The notes under the pieces were generated by a model. That model was not told the DNA's origin, did not search any database, and saw nothing but the letters and a program-made list of their open reading frames with translations. A stretch of 64,000 nt of DNA, taken from Planococcus citri (Eukaryota > Arthropoda > Insecta > Hemiptera > Pseudococcidae). Position numbers and translations under genes: made by a program. The first letter of the stretch is position 1. Every line of letters begins with the position of its first letter. Of this stretch, positions 13,430 to 23,925 are shown piece by piece. The stretch spans positions 6,810,580 through 6,874,579 of the forward strand of contig NC_088678.1 in assembly GCF_950023065.1 (NCBI RefSeq), read 5' to 3'.

Positions 13430-15145
13430 TGCTGTTTTACCTTTTTTTTTTTTTTCATGATGTCCTGTTTGTTTGATATGGTACTTTCTACTCACTTCTT
13501 TTATTTTTTAATCATAAAACAAAAATTTTGAAACTCCCCCTTCGTAAAAATATTGAAGTATTTTTGGAAAAATGGCTCGTTTTTTATTGAATTATAAATC
13601 AAAATTTTTGAATTTTTCATTTTATTCTTCCCTTATATATATAGATTTAAACTTAGTCATTGTGGTGCCCGTTTTAAGTATACGTAGTCATTGTGGTGCC
13701 CGGTTTTGGGCTTGTGGTGCCCAAATCGGGCACCACAAGGTCTTTTTATATAGAACGATGCAGAATCGAGTGAAATGCACTCTAAGGTGAAAAAAAAAAT
13801 TTTGAGGCGGGCACCAGTAGTACCAAGTTTATGTATCGGGCACCACTATGACTAACTATGATGAAAAATCCAAACTGCATTAAAACACCTTTATCATATG
13901 TATATATGTGATCCTCTATGTACGCGGGCACCACAATTACCATAAAAGACCCGGGCACCACAAGGTACTAGGTACGTGTACTTATATTTTTGAAAATATT
14001 AATTTATAAAAATTTTCTGTCAAGTGATGATAAATTGAAGGGAGGGGGGAGGGGATCTAAACATGAAAATTTTGATTTGAAAAAAAAATCGAAATGATTT
14101 CTGAAGTAGTGAAAAAATAATATTCGACCCCTCCGCCTTCCATTCAAATAAAATTTGAGAAATTGTCCTGCTTTCGCCTTTTCTACTATTTTTTAATCAC
14201 GGAACCAAAATTTGGGGACTCCACTTTCTGAAACATATTGAGGTATTTTTGGGAAAATGGTTTGTTTTTTCATACTGAACTTATTCTCCCTTATTTTGGA
14301 AATTTTAATATTTTTAATTTCTAAAAATTTTCTGCCAAGTGATGATAAATTGGAGGGAGGGAGGGGGGGGAGGGGATCTAAACATGAAAATTTTGATTTG
14401 AAAAAAAAAATCGAAATGCTTTCTGAAGTAGTGAAAAAATAATATTCAACCCCTCCGCCTTTCATTCAAATAAAATTTGAGAAATTGTCCTGCTTTCGCC
14501 TTTTCTACTATTTTTTAATCACGGAACCAAAATTTGGGGACTCCACTTTCTGAAACATATTGAGGTATTTTTGGGAAAATGGTTTGTTTTTTCATACTGA
14601 ACTTATTCTCCCTTATTTTGGAAATTTTAATATTTTTAATTTCTAAAAATTTTCTGCCAAGTGATGATAAATTGGAGGGAGGGAGGGGGGGGAGGGGATC
14701 TAAACATGAAAATTTTGATTTGAAAAAAAAAATCGAAATGCTTTCTGAAGTAGTGAAAAAATAATATTCAACCCCTCCGCCTTTCATTCAAATAAAATTT
14801 GAGAAATTGTCCTGCTTTCGCCTTTTTTATCTACTATTTTTCAATCACGGAACCAAAATTTGGGGACTCCACTTTCTGAAACATATTAAGGTATTTTTGG
14901 GAAAACGGTCTGTTTTTTCATATTCAACTTATTCTTTCCTTATTTTGGAAATTTTAATTTCTAAAAATTTTCTCTGAAATTATGATAAATTGGGAGGGGG
15001 GAAAGTTCTATAATTTTGAATTGAAAAAAATCGAAATGTTTTCTAAAGTAGTGAAAAAAATTTGTAGCAATAATATCGAACCCCTCCCCCTTCCGTTTAA
15101 ATAAAATATGAGAAATTATCCTGTTTTTTCGTTTTTTGGACGAAA
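13430..15145. repeat. Tandem array of a ~322-bp repeat
   Basis: Two successive units (about 14,150-14,471 and 14,472-14,793) are nearly identical with a period of 322 bp. A third, more diverged unit follows to about 15,130, and an older one precedes at 13,430-14,150. Each unit contains TTTGGGGACTCCACTTTCTG, a GGAGGGAGGGGGG tract and an AAATCGAAATGCTTTCTG segment. The repeated 90-codon and 61-codon open frames in these units are by-products of the repeat and are not genes. The oldest unit is interrupted by the GGGCACCAC insertion. Confidence 0.85.
13653..13971. mobile_element. Small GGGCACCAC-rich inverted-repeat insertion
   Basis: TTAGTCATTGTGGTGCCCG on the left is matched inversely by CGGGCACCACTATGACTAA at about 13,838-13,855. 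Additional GGGCACCAC or GTGGTGCCC words occur in both orientations to 13,971, roughly nine in 320 bp. It interrupts the older unit of the 322-bp array. It has no coding capacity, and I interpret it as a MITE-like insertion or hairpin cluster. Confidence 0.65.
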
Positions 15146-15718
15146 ATCACAAATATGTAGAATCATGAAACATTCATTTGTGGAATTTGGGTTCGGATGA
15201 ATTCTAATAAATCCCATTTTTTTTTATTGATAAGTAGTTATATCCAAAGTTGGAATATAATATTTTCCCCTTGATTTATTAAAGAATGACAAATTCTCCA
15301 TTATCTCAGAAGTTGATTGCGATAATTTAAACAAATACTTTTGCACTTGGCAATTTGCAAGAGATTGGAAAAAAATTTCTCAAGTGGAGAATCCAGAATC
15401 GCAGAAGTTTGATTTTTTCTCAAAATTCATCTCGGGGTTCTCATAATTTTTTTATACCATATTAAAGCAAATAGGCTTGAAAAAAAATCAATTTTCTAGT
15501 TGAAAACTGCTCACTGTTAGGAAGAGAAAAGTAGGTGCAAAATCAATAGCCTTAAATAAATTTATAAGAATTCATCAGTACCTCATCTTGAAATAACGTA
15601 CTGAAAAGAAAATATACAAATAGATGGTGTGTAGCCACAGTAAAACGCATGTCGCGTTTCTGTGATTTCTTCCACCACCTCTTCCGTCGACTTATAGTCT
15701 ACGAAAGCTGTGATGGTT
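15146..15718. other. Intergenic DNA downstream of the repeat protein gene
   Basis: AT-rich sequence lying 3' of the minus-strand gene at 15,719-16,738. I see no second gene. It may contain the gene's 3' untranslated region. Confidence 0.45.
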
Positions 15719-16738
15719 TCAATGAAGGTGAAGATTACCCATCATTTCTATTGCCTCTTGCTCTTGACAATTCCATGACTCAGTGTCGTCAGTGAATATG
15801 TTGTATGTATGATCCTCGAGCATTGTAGGTTCAAGAGATCGTTCGAATATTTGATTGAAATTTTCATTCGATGTGAATGAAGCTGAGTCATGAAATTGGT
15901 CATTCGTTGGCGAAATCATGTCATCAAGTGACTTGAAAGCCAAACCCTTTATCCAATCGGCTTTTTCATCCATACGACGTAAGAATTTTTCCATCATATT
16001 GTAATTAAATATCATTTCTTTGTGGATGGCCTCTAGCCATGAGCACGTGCGAATGAACATGTTGAGTGTTTGACGATTCATTCGATCCTCAAACATGTTT
16101 GGTTCAAAAGGTTGTTGGAAATTTTTTTTCGATGCGAATGAAAATGTTGACGAACTTATGTCAAGTGGGACACTACGAGGAAGCAAACCGAAAGCCAAGT
16201 TCATTGTCTTATTGGCTTTGTCATGCATACGATCAGAGCAATGTGTCGCTAGATTGATATTGAGTATCATTTCTCTGTGGATGGTCTCTAGCATATTCCA
16301 CGTAGTAGTAAACATCTGGAATGTTAGATGATCCGTTTGATTCTCAAACATTTTTGGGTCAAAAGGTCGTTCAAATGTTAGTATTGAATGTCCCTTCGGT
16401 GTGAATGAAGATGAGTCATACGAAAATTTGTGAACCCTTATTTTATATGGTCCAGAGCCTGTTCTATGTGAAAGCGAACCGAAAGCCGAAGCAATAGCCT
16501 CGTTGACTTTTATATCCATATGATATAAGTGATTTCCCACCATATCATAATCAAGTTTCACTTCTCTGTGGATGGCTTCTGCCCAATTCCACAGTGTAGT
16601 GAACACTTTGAACGTTTCAGGATCCGTTCGATCCTCAAACTTTCTAGGTTCAAAAGGTTGTTCGAACATTGCTTCGAAATTTTCCTCAGGTGTCAACGCA
16701 GACGAGTCATTAAATGCGTCGTCGAATGTTGTAGACAT
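15719..16738 (-). CDS. Unrecognised 339-aa protein with four degenerate internal repeats
   Basis: I do not recognise this protein. It is made of about four tandem copies of an ~85-95-residue unit. Each unit carries a core like 'FEQPFEPRKFEDRTD' (also FERPFDPKMFENQTD, QQPFEPNMFEDRMN, FERSLEPTMLEDHT), a tryptophan-containing helix (TLWNWAEAIHREV, TTWNMLETIHREM, TCSWLEAIHKEM) and a segment ending in A-F-G/K-S-L. The last copy is short. I chose the ATG at 16,738, reading MSTTFDDAF, because the longer frame begins at a GTG. Stop is TGA. There is no signal peptide, membrane segment or zinc motif; the composition suggests a soluble alpha-helical protein. Sequence divergence between repeats with the frame kept open argues for a real gene. 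It could also be one exon of a larger gene. Confidence 0.55.
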   Translation of the reverse strand: MSTTFDDAFNDSSALTPEENFEAMFEQPFEPRKFEDRTDPETFKVFTTLWNWAEAIHREVKLDYDMVGNHLYHMDIKVNEAIASAFGSLSHRTGSGPYKIRVHKFSYDSSSFTPKGHSILTFERPFDPKMFENQTDHLTFQMFTTTWNMLETIHREMILNINLATHCSDRMHDKANKTMNLAFGLLPRSVPLDISSSTFSFASKKNFQQPFEPNMFEDRMNRQTLNMFIRTCSWLEAIHKEMIFNYNMMEKFLRRMDEKADWIKGLAFKSLDDMISPTNDQFHDSASFTSNENFNQIFERSLEPTMLEDHTYNIFTDDTESWNCQEQEAIEMMGNLHLH

Positions 16739-16971
16739 CGCGAACCAGTATTCACGTATGTATATGTGGCTGTTTGCTTTGCCTTTCAAACTACCCAGGG
16801 ACACTCGTCAATGTTAAACACGAGTGATAAAGGCGCGCCAATCCACTACAACCGGTTTTTACGGTATGTGAAGGGTGGCGGCGGGTTAGTGGCAGATGCA
16901 ACTACGCCTCGTTTCCGGTGGACTCGTGTAAAACGTAGTTCCACGTTCCACGAGCACAAATACGAGTAGAA

Positions 16972-17821
16972 GTACCGTTATTTTCTTTTAGAAAACAACG
17001 AAATTTCCTATTGTACACGTGTTTCAACTACTAGAAATAATTACGAATAATTAGCGTAAATATCTTATTCACTTCGAGCGAATAAAATATTTCCCAGTGT
17101 CGTTTTCTTTACTTCAAACTTTTAGTTCGAATAAGAATTCTGAAACGATAGGCGCAAATGTAAGGTGAAAGACTATAGAGACCTCGTGACACAGGTAAAT
17201 GTGACGATCTCTAGTGAAATCTTCTCAAGTGTATCTTTCAAAGATATATTTGAGCTTACACAGCAACCTAAAAGCTCAGTTGTGACAGAAGGGATAGTTC
17301 CGTTCAAAACAGACTTCGATAAATAACAATGTTTAATTATGGAAGTTGTTATTGTATATGTATATTTATAAGCACTTTCCAGGAGCACAAAGAGAAGTAC
17401 CGTTATTTTCTTTTAGAAAACAACGAAATTTCCTATTGTACACGTGTTTCAACTACTACAAATAATTACGAATAATTAGCGTAAATATCTTATTCACTTC
17501 GAGCGAATAAAATATTTCCCAGTGTCGTTTTCTTTATTTCAAACTTTTAGTTCGAATAAGAATTCTGAAACGATAGGCGCAAATGTAAGGTGAAAGACTA
17601 TACAGATCTCCTGACACAGGTAAATGTGACGATCTCTAGTGAAATGTTCTCAAGTATATCTTTCAAAGATATATTTGAGCTTACACAGCAACCTAAAAGC
17701 TCAGTTATGACAGAAGGGATAGTTCCGTTCAAAATTGACTTCGATGAATAACAATGCTTACTTATGGAAGTTGTTATTGTATAGATATATTTGTAAGCAC
17801 TTTTGATATTAAATACCTACA
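16972..17821. repeat. Tandem duplication, 425-bp unit, two copies
   Basis: The segment starting GTACCGTTATTTTCTTTTAG at 16,972 starts again at 17,397, and the two copies match almost base for base through ...AAGCACTTT (small differences such as AGACCTCGTG versus AGATCTCCTG). GAGCACAAA precedes both copies. No gene is evident. It lies just upstream of the minus-strand repeat-protein gene. Confidence 0.85.
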
Positions 17822-18392
17822 AACGAATGTTCACAACGTAAAACAATGAAGAATTAATTGAGAAAACAAGATAACACTTCACCCAGTTATATCGCGATGC
17901 ACAATAAATAGTACAACAGAAATATAACAAGTCGAATAACAAATAAATCAAATACTTTGTTTCACTGAAGATACATAAACGAATACGAAATGTCACTCTC
18001 GCGAATAGCTCACAGTAATGCCGGCGCATGTTTTCAGTTCTCGTTGCTGTGCTGGCCATCCAGCTTTGACCTTGGAGAGCATACTGGAGCGTACTATGGC
18101 GCAGTGTTACCAACGTATACCGTAAATGCCACGTAATTTCAAGAGAAGTTCAACAATTTTCATCAAAATCATTTTCGAAGTTGAAGAAATTCATAACCAT
18201 AAAATTTAGACAAGAAAAAACAATAAAATTTCAAATCTGTCTATTTTTGAAAATTTTCAAACTCGAATATTCAGCATTCAAGGAGATTGAATATAAAGAT
18301 GAAAGAACTCGACATTTTTTCAATTCTTTATTCCAAAGTCAGGGAATTTGGTAGATAAAATTACCTTAGCCTACCATGTACTTTTTGATATA
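17822..18392. other. Intergenic DNA, no gene seen
   Basis: The 98-codon minus-strand frame at 17,817-18,113 has no recognisable domain. Nothing else is supported before the mariner-like element. Confidence 0.45.
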
Positions 18393-19348
18393 CTAAGGTG
18401 CTTCAATAAGTAACGTCCGTTTCGGGGCTAGCGCCAAAACTACCAAACCAATCAACTTGTGCTTCTAGTATGTTGTAGGCCAACTATTTCTCTTTCGTTT
18501 GCCGGGTCGCTGGTTATTCTAGCTTATTTGGTTGCTTCATAACATCAGTTCAAAGTAAATGCTTTTTATGAAGCTTGTGCCCAAGAAATGATGTGCAGAA
18601 TTTCTCACTTTTTTAATGCAAAAAACACAACTGCGAAAAAAATTGTTAATAGAATTGTCCTCGGGTATGGTCTGGATGCAATAGATACCAGAAATTAGTG
18701 TTACTTGGTCAATATGCTCAGTGAAGGCCAAACAAGCCTCTTTGATGATGATTGCGCCGGACACCACGCAACAAGCGCCACTCTCCATAACGCTGTCCTG
18801 CGCGAATTTCATCGAGAATTCAACCATAGGATGCACATTTCTGATATCCATTACATTCAGACAATACCTCGAGGACAATTTCATCATGGATTTCTTTCAC
18901 AGTTGTGTTTTTTGCCGTGAAAAAACGAGCAATGCAGGGAAAAATTTCCCGGATTCGAATCTCAGAAGAAGCACTCACTTTGAACTGATGTTATGAAGCA
19001 ACCAGTGAAGCTATAAAAATGAACGACCCGGCAAATGAAAGAGGAAGGGTTACTCTACATTCCACCAAAAGCACAACTTGATTGGTTGAACGTTCTTATT
19101 GTGGTGGTGCTTTTTGTATTGGTATTAAAAAAACAAATAATTCCGAAAATCATTTCTTGGGCACAAGCTTCATAAAAAGCATTTACTTTGAACTGATGTT
19201 ATGAAGCAACCAAATAAGCTAGAATAACCAGCGACCCGGCAAACGAAAGAGAAATAGTTGGCCTACAACATACTAGAAGCACAAGTTGATTGGTTTGGTA
19301 GTTTTGGCGCTAGCCCCGAAACGGACGTTACTTTTTGAAGCACCTTAG
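18393..19348. mobile_element. Mariner-like DNA transposon relic with ~200-bp inverted ends
   Basis: CTAAGGTGCTTCAATAAGTA at the left and its inverse at the right (TACTTTTTGAAGCACCTTAG) are flanked by TA on both sides (18,391-18,392 and 19,349-19,350), the classical Tc1/mariner target duplication. Inverted similarity extends about 200 bp inward on each side. A second, more diverged copy of the right-end sequence lies at about 18,960-19,110, implying an internal rearrangement. The interior keeps only a broken transposase fragment. Confidence 0.8.
18690..18890 (+). pseudogene. Decayed mariner transposase fragment
   Basis: The plus-strand frame contains 'LSEGQTSLFDDDCAGHHATS' followed by 'REFNHRMHISDIH'. 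These resemble the region of mariner transposases that links the DNA-binding domain to the catalytic domain (a G-R-x-S-L-x-D-D-x-R-x-G-R-P-type stretch, then a D-R-R-x-T-I-x-E-I stretch). Stop codons lie on both sides and no DDD catalytic region is visible, so it cannot be active. The assignment rests on pattern resemblance plus the TA-flanked inverted ends. Confidence 0.45.
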
Positions 19349-19350
19349 TA

Positions 19351-19633
19351 GGTAGAAGTAGTAGAAGTAGAATTATAATACCTACTCGTAGTACTCGTAT
19401 TCGAAAAAAAAAACTATTCTGGGATTAATTTCTTATATCTTAGAAAGAGAGCTGTAGGTAGTCTAGGTACATAGACATACTAGGTGTGGACTTGGGTCAT
19501 TTCTTGGATAAATTCTTCAATTTTACTCACATACTTTTAAAAATATTGAACGTTATGAATAAGAGCAGGTATTTTTGGTAAATGGAGTAAAAAATTTATT
19601 CACGCAGGAAAACTTCTATACCTATAATCATAT
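19351..19633. other. Short spacer, no gene seen
   Basis: AT-rich sequence with repeated ACTCGTA heptamers at its left end. No feature is supported. Confidence 0.4.
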
Positions 19634-21912
19634 TAGTCGGGGAGCCCGCATAATGACCTATTACACCCCCCCCCCCGGCCATCCACCGGGACAACTTTTT
19701 TCTTAAAGGCGAAGTCTTAAGGAACATTTCTAGCCCTTGTCCTAAAAAAATAAGTGGCCCTACTTACAGAATGGCGACCATTTTGATTGACAGGTCAGCC
19801 GAAATCGCTAATTTTGCGTTCCAACATAAGACTTGCACGAAATTATTTAACTGTACAGAGGTAGATCGAAAGATCAGGCAAAAATTTATCACCTGTCAAA
19901 ATTTCAAGTGCTAAAATGTCTTTTTCGGTCTTTGGTAAATTTTTGAAAATCAAATTTATGCCAAAAATGAGGGAAAAAATCAAAATTTTACCAAATTGAC
20001 CAAGAAAGCTGAAATTTGGGATGTACCCCATTCTCGACATGCCAAATTGATTGGAAACGGTTTCATACCGTTTTGAGCAGTTCTGGAGCCTCCAGCAGAT
20101 TTTTGAAACTCGAAATTCTCACAAAATATCATCAAGTGGAGTTGGAAAGCCGAAATTCATTCTGCAAACTAATTTCAATACGCTACGAAGTCAACTGCAG
20201 GTGAATTTCAAGTCGTTTTGGAGCTCCCAGCAACTTTTTGAAAATTCCTGGAGCCTCCAGTAGCTTTTTAATGCCTTTTTCGATTTTTGTAAAATTTTTG
20301 AAAATCAAATTTAGGCCAAAAATGAGGGAAAAATATCAAAATTTTACCACATTGACCAAGAAAGCGGAAATTTGGGATATACCCTATTTTCGACATGCCA
20401 AATCGACTGGAAACGGTTTCATGCCGTTATGAGCAGTTCTGGAGCCTCCAGCAGATTTTTGAAACTCGAAATTCTCACAAAATATCATCAAGTGGAGTTG
20501 GAAAGCCAAAATTCATTCTGCAAACTAATTTCAATACGCTACGAAGTCAACTGCAGGTGGATTTTGAGTCGTTTCGGAGCTTCCAGCAATTTTTTGAAAA
20601 TTCCTGGAGCCTCCAGTAGTTTTTCGATGCCTTTTTTCGATTTTTGGTAAATTTTTAAAAATTAAATTTAGGCCAAAAATGAGGGGAAAAAATCAAAATT
20701 TTACCAAATTGACCAAGCAAACTGAAATTTGGGATATACACAATTTTGGACCTGCCAAATCGATTGGAAACGGTTTCATACCGTTTTGAGCAGTTCTGGA
20801 GCCTCCAGCAGATTTTTGAAACTCGAAATTCCCACAAAATTTTATCAAAATGGAGTTGGAAAGCTGAAATTTATTCTGCAAACTAATTTCAATACGCTGC
20901 AAAGTCAACTGCAGGCAGATTTCAAGTCGTTTTGGAGCCTCCAGCGACTTTTTGAAAATTCCTGGAGCCTCCAGTAGATTTTTGAAATTTGAAATTTCCT
21001 CAACATTCCATCAAACGGGGATGGAAAGCCAAAATTTACTCTGTACTTCAATTTTAACACCCTCTGAACTCTGAAGACGACTTCAGGTGGGTTCAAATAA
21101 TTTTGAAGCACCCAGTGACTTTTTTAAAATTGCTGGAGTCTCCACCTGATTTTTGAAACTGGAAATTTCCACGACATTCCATCAAATGGATTCAGATTCA
21201 GCAAGCTGAAATTCACTTCGCAAGTTAATTTAAATAGGATTTAAAGTCAAATGCATGGTGGTTTCAAATGGTTTTGAAGCTTCCAGCTACTGTTTGGAAA
21301 TTTCGATTTTCCAAAAACGCCATACAACTTTTCAAAAAGTCGCTGGAGGCTCCAAAACGACTTGAAATCCACCTGCAGTCGACTTCGTAGCGTATTGAAA
21401 TTAGTTTGCAAAATAAATTTCGGCTTTCCATCCCCGTTTGATAAAATTTTGAGGACATTTCAAGTTTCAAAAAACTACTGGAGGCTCCAGGAATTTTCAA
21501 AAAGTTGCTGGAGGCTCCAAAACGACTTAAAATCCACCTGCAGTTGACTTTGCAGCGTATTGAAATTAGTTTGCAGAATGAATTTCGGCTTTTCAACTCC
21601 ATTTGATGAAATTTTGTGGGAATTTCGAGTTTCAAAAATCTTCTGGAGGCTCCAGAACTGCTCAAAACGGTTTGAAATTGTTTCCAATCGTTGTGGCATG
21701 TCGAAAATGGAGTATATGTATCCCAAATCTCAGCTTTCTTGGTCAATTTGGTAAAATTTTGATTTTTCCCTCATTTTTGGCCTAAATTTGATTTTCAAAA
21801 ATTCACCAAAAATCGAAAAAGGCACTTCAGCACTTGCAATTTCGACAGGTGATGAATTTTTGCCTGATCTTTCGATCTACCTTTGTACGAGTGCAAGTCC
21901 TATGTTGGGACG
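19634..21912. mobile_element. Dispersed repeat family, copy A (2.3 kb, palindromic)
   Basis: It begins with TAGTCGGGGAGCCCGCATAA, the same start as the copy at 28,750. A left segment around 19,818-19,940 (CCAACATAAGACTTGCACGA...) is matched in inverted orientation by 21,790-21,912. The interior is a series of ~350-bp sub-units containing TTCTGGAGCCTCCAGCAGAT, CATCAAGTGGAGTTGGAAAG and CGCTACGAAGTCAACTGCAG, some inverted. Many 60-160-codon frames here are translations of the same sub-unit and are not genes. The GGAGCCTCCAG word is shared with the foldback at 7.5-9.2 kb and with 27.8 kb. Confidence 0.75.
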
Positions 21913-23925
21913 CGTTTTTTGAGTCAAAGAATTCACAATTTCATAAGTTTTTTAAAAGGTTTAATTTTGAAATGGAAAAAATGCAAACATACCCGAGCAA
22001 AGCGAAGACAAAAGCTTCTAAAAATTCATGTTTAGAGAAAGTGAGAACGAGAAGTGTATTTTTTTGGTTTACTTAAATATTTTTAAATTCGTAATAGGCT
22101 AATCGATTTTCAGAAAATCCAAATTGCAAACGCTTTCAAAAACTTGTAAATTCAAGTTCTAAAAAAGGTCGGCAAATACAGTCTCTTTGTCATTTTTTCC
22201 GATGATTTGCCGGCAGTAACTCCTGCGAATTTGAATTAGTATGATCGGGATGGTGTGACCCCCGTCCTCCTCCCCAACTACCTCGTCCAAGTTTCGTCCC
22301 TGCAAATCCGTCAAAAATCAGATTTTATTCACAGCAAAAATGCGAAGTAATTTTGGCAACACCGCAATGTGTAAAAATGTTACCGATATAAGTTTCGACG
22401 AGGTCTTATCAAAAGGATGACTCATTGCATTGAAAGTGATTTTTTTTTAATTCGTAGAATCGGAATGTCTTCCATTTTCAACTGGTTTATCTTAGTTTAT
22501 CAAGTCCATTGTTGAAGGTTCGATGCATCGATCGTTTGATTCATTCGTTGAAATGTATGACGCATCAACGTGATAAATACTTACATTCCTATCTTTTCTT
22601 CTTCCTTTGAAGTTCTGTTCTGCTGAATTATCGAAATTGCCTCTTTATACGGATCAGTAGATTAGATTTTTTAATCGTTATTCGTTCTCGAGTATTTTGA
22701 TGATTTGCGTGTAAGTGTAAGTACATTACCGATCAGTGAAGATTTCTCGTGAATAAATGTTCCAGTTCGTGTGTTTTTTTTTTTGGTTTTTTGATATCTA
22801 CGCGATTATTTTTATCGGCTTATTCGGGTTAGTGTGTGAATTCGTATTTCGATTCGTGGCCATATCAATTCATTTGATACAGAATGACGAAAAGACGTAG
22901 TAAGCGTTTTCTTCGCCGCGAGTACCATGAGGAAAGCTGTCGAGATGATTCGAATCAGTACCAAAATTGAGCCATTTATTACGTGTGTGGGTGAGTAACA
23001 TGAATCAATTTCACACTAAGTTCGAAATATTGACGCAGTAGAAGGAATCAGACCTTCATTTTGAGCTGGGAGTTCCTCAGAAATTGTTTTAGGTCTGGAA
23101 GTGTCCTTGGAGGGGAGAAATGGGTTGTCAAAATGGAGGCATTTTTGAGAAAATCGCGGTTTCAACCTGTTTTGGTAAAAATAATCGAGACTTAAATGAA
23201 AGTAATATTGGAGATTCTGCGTCAAGCTAAGCTATTTACATCAAAATCCAAGACTACTTTTAAGGTTCATCTGAGCGGTTGAAAATTTGCAAATCGCTTA
23301 TTTTTAGATAAATTCGAATTTTGAAAAGTTTTTCTTCGCAAATATTTTGGATTAATTCAGTTAAAATATTCCTGAAACTGGGGAAATATTTTGGAAGGTG
23401 AAATTTTTTCAATTTTTCTAACGTAGGGTTGACAATGGTGATGAAAAAATTGGCACCACTGCGTTTCAGAATGTTTCCTCAGTTTCAGAAATAATATCTT
23501 TCAATATTTTTGCTAAATAAATACCTACACATTTGATGATGATTTCCCATTGAAAAAGGACTCTACAGACCCGAAGCCTTTTTTTCAACGAATTCCTCAA
23601 TTTTAATTTCGTTTTCGTTTGAAAATCAAGTGAGCCTATTAGTGTTCGGTGACGAGTTCTTTTAGAAGGGCTTTATGAACCTGATGCCTTTTATTTTGAA
23701 CGAATCCTTCTGTTTTACTGAAAATTGAGCCTTGTGAATAAAAATATTTTTGAAAAAAGTTCATCCAATGAAGAATTTTTTGAAAAAAGGCCCCTAACTC
23801 GCTTTACAAACGAATCCGTGAAATTTACTTTCACTTGAAAATTGAATATTTCGTAAAGTTGAAATTTTATTCACAACGAAACATTCATTGATTGATATTT
23901 TTTAGAGCAGACAAATAGCGGTTTT
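21913..23925. other. Intergenic DNA with one possible short exon
   Basis: There is no long frame. 22,440-22,990 is less repetitive than its surroundings and has the look of a 5' untranslated region, leading to ATG at 22,927 and a GTGAGT splice-donor-like site at 22,991. The 64-nt open piece encodes 21 residues (MRKAVEMIRISTKIE...). This could be a first coding exon with its partner far away, but it could equally be chance. 23,330-23,800 repeats debris also seen at 2,340 and 4,640-5,010. Confidence 0.3.

Noticed and set aside
14193..14787. Two identical 90-codon minus-strand frames
   Set aside because: They come from two near-identical units of a 322-bp tandem repeat, and plus-strand frames are duplicated in the same way.
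21264..21746. 160-codon minus-strand frame
   Set aside because: It repeats the peptide 'FGASSNFLKIPGASSSFLK' from GGAGCCTCCAGC sub-units of a dispersed element; the same peptides appear in frames of copies A and B on both strands.
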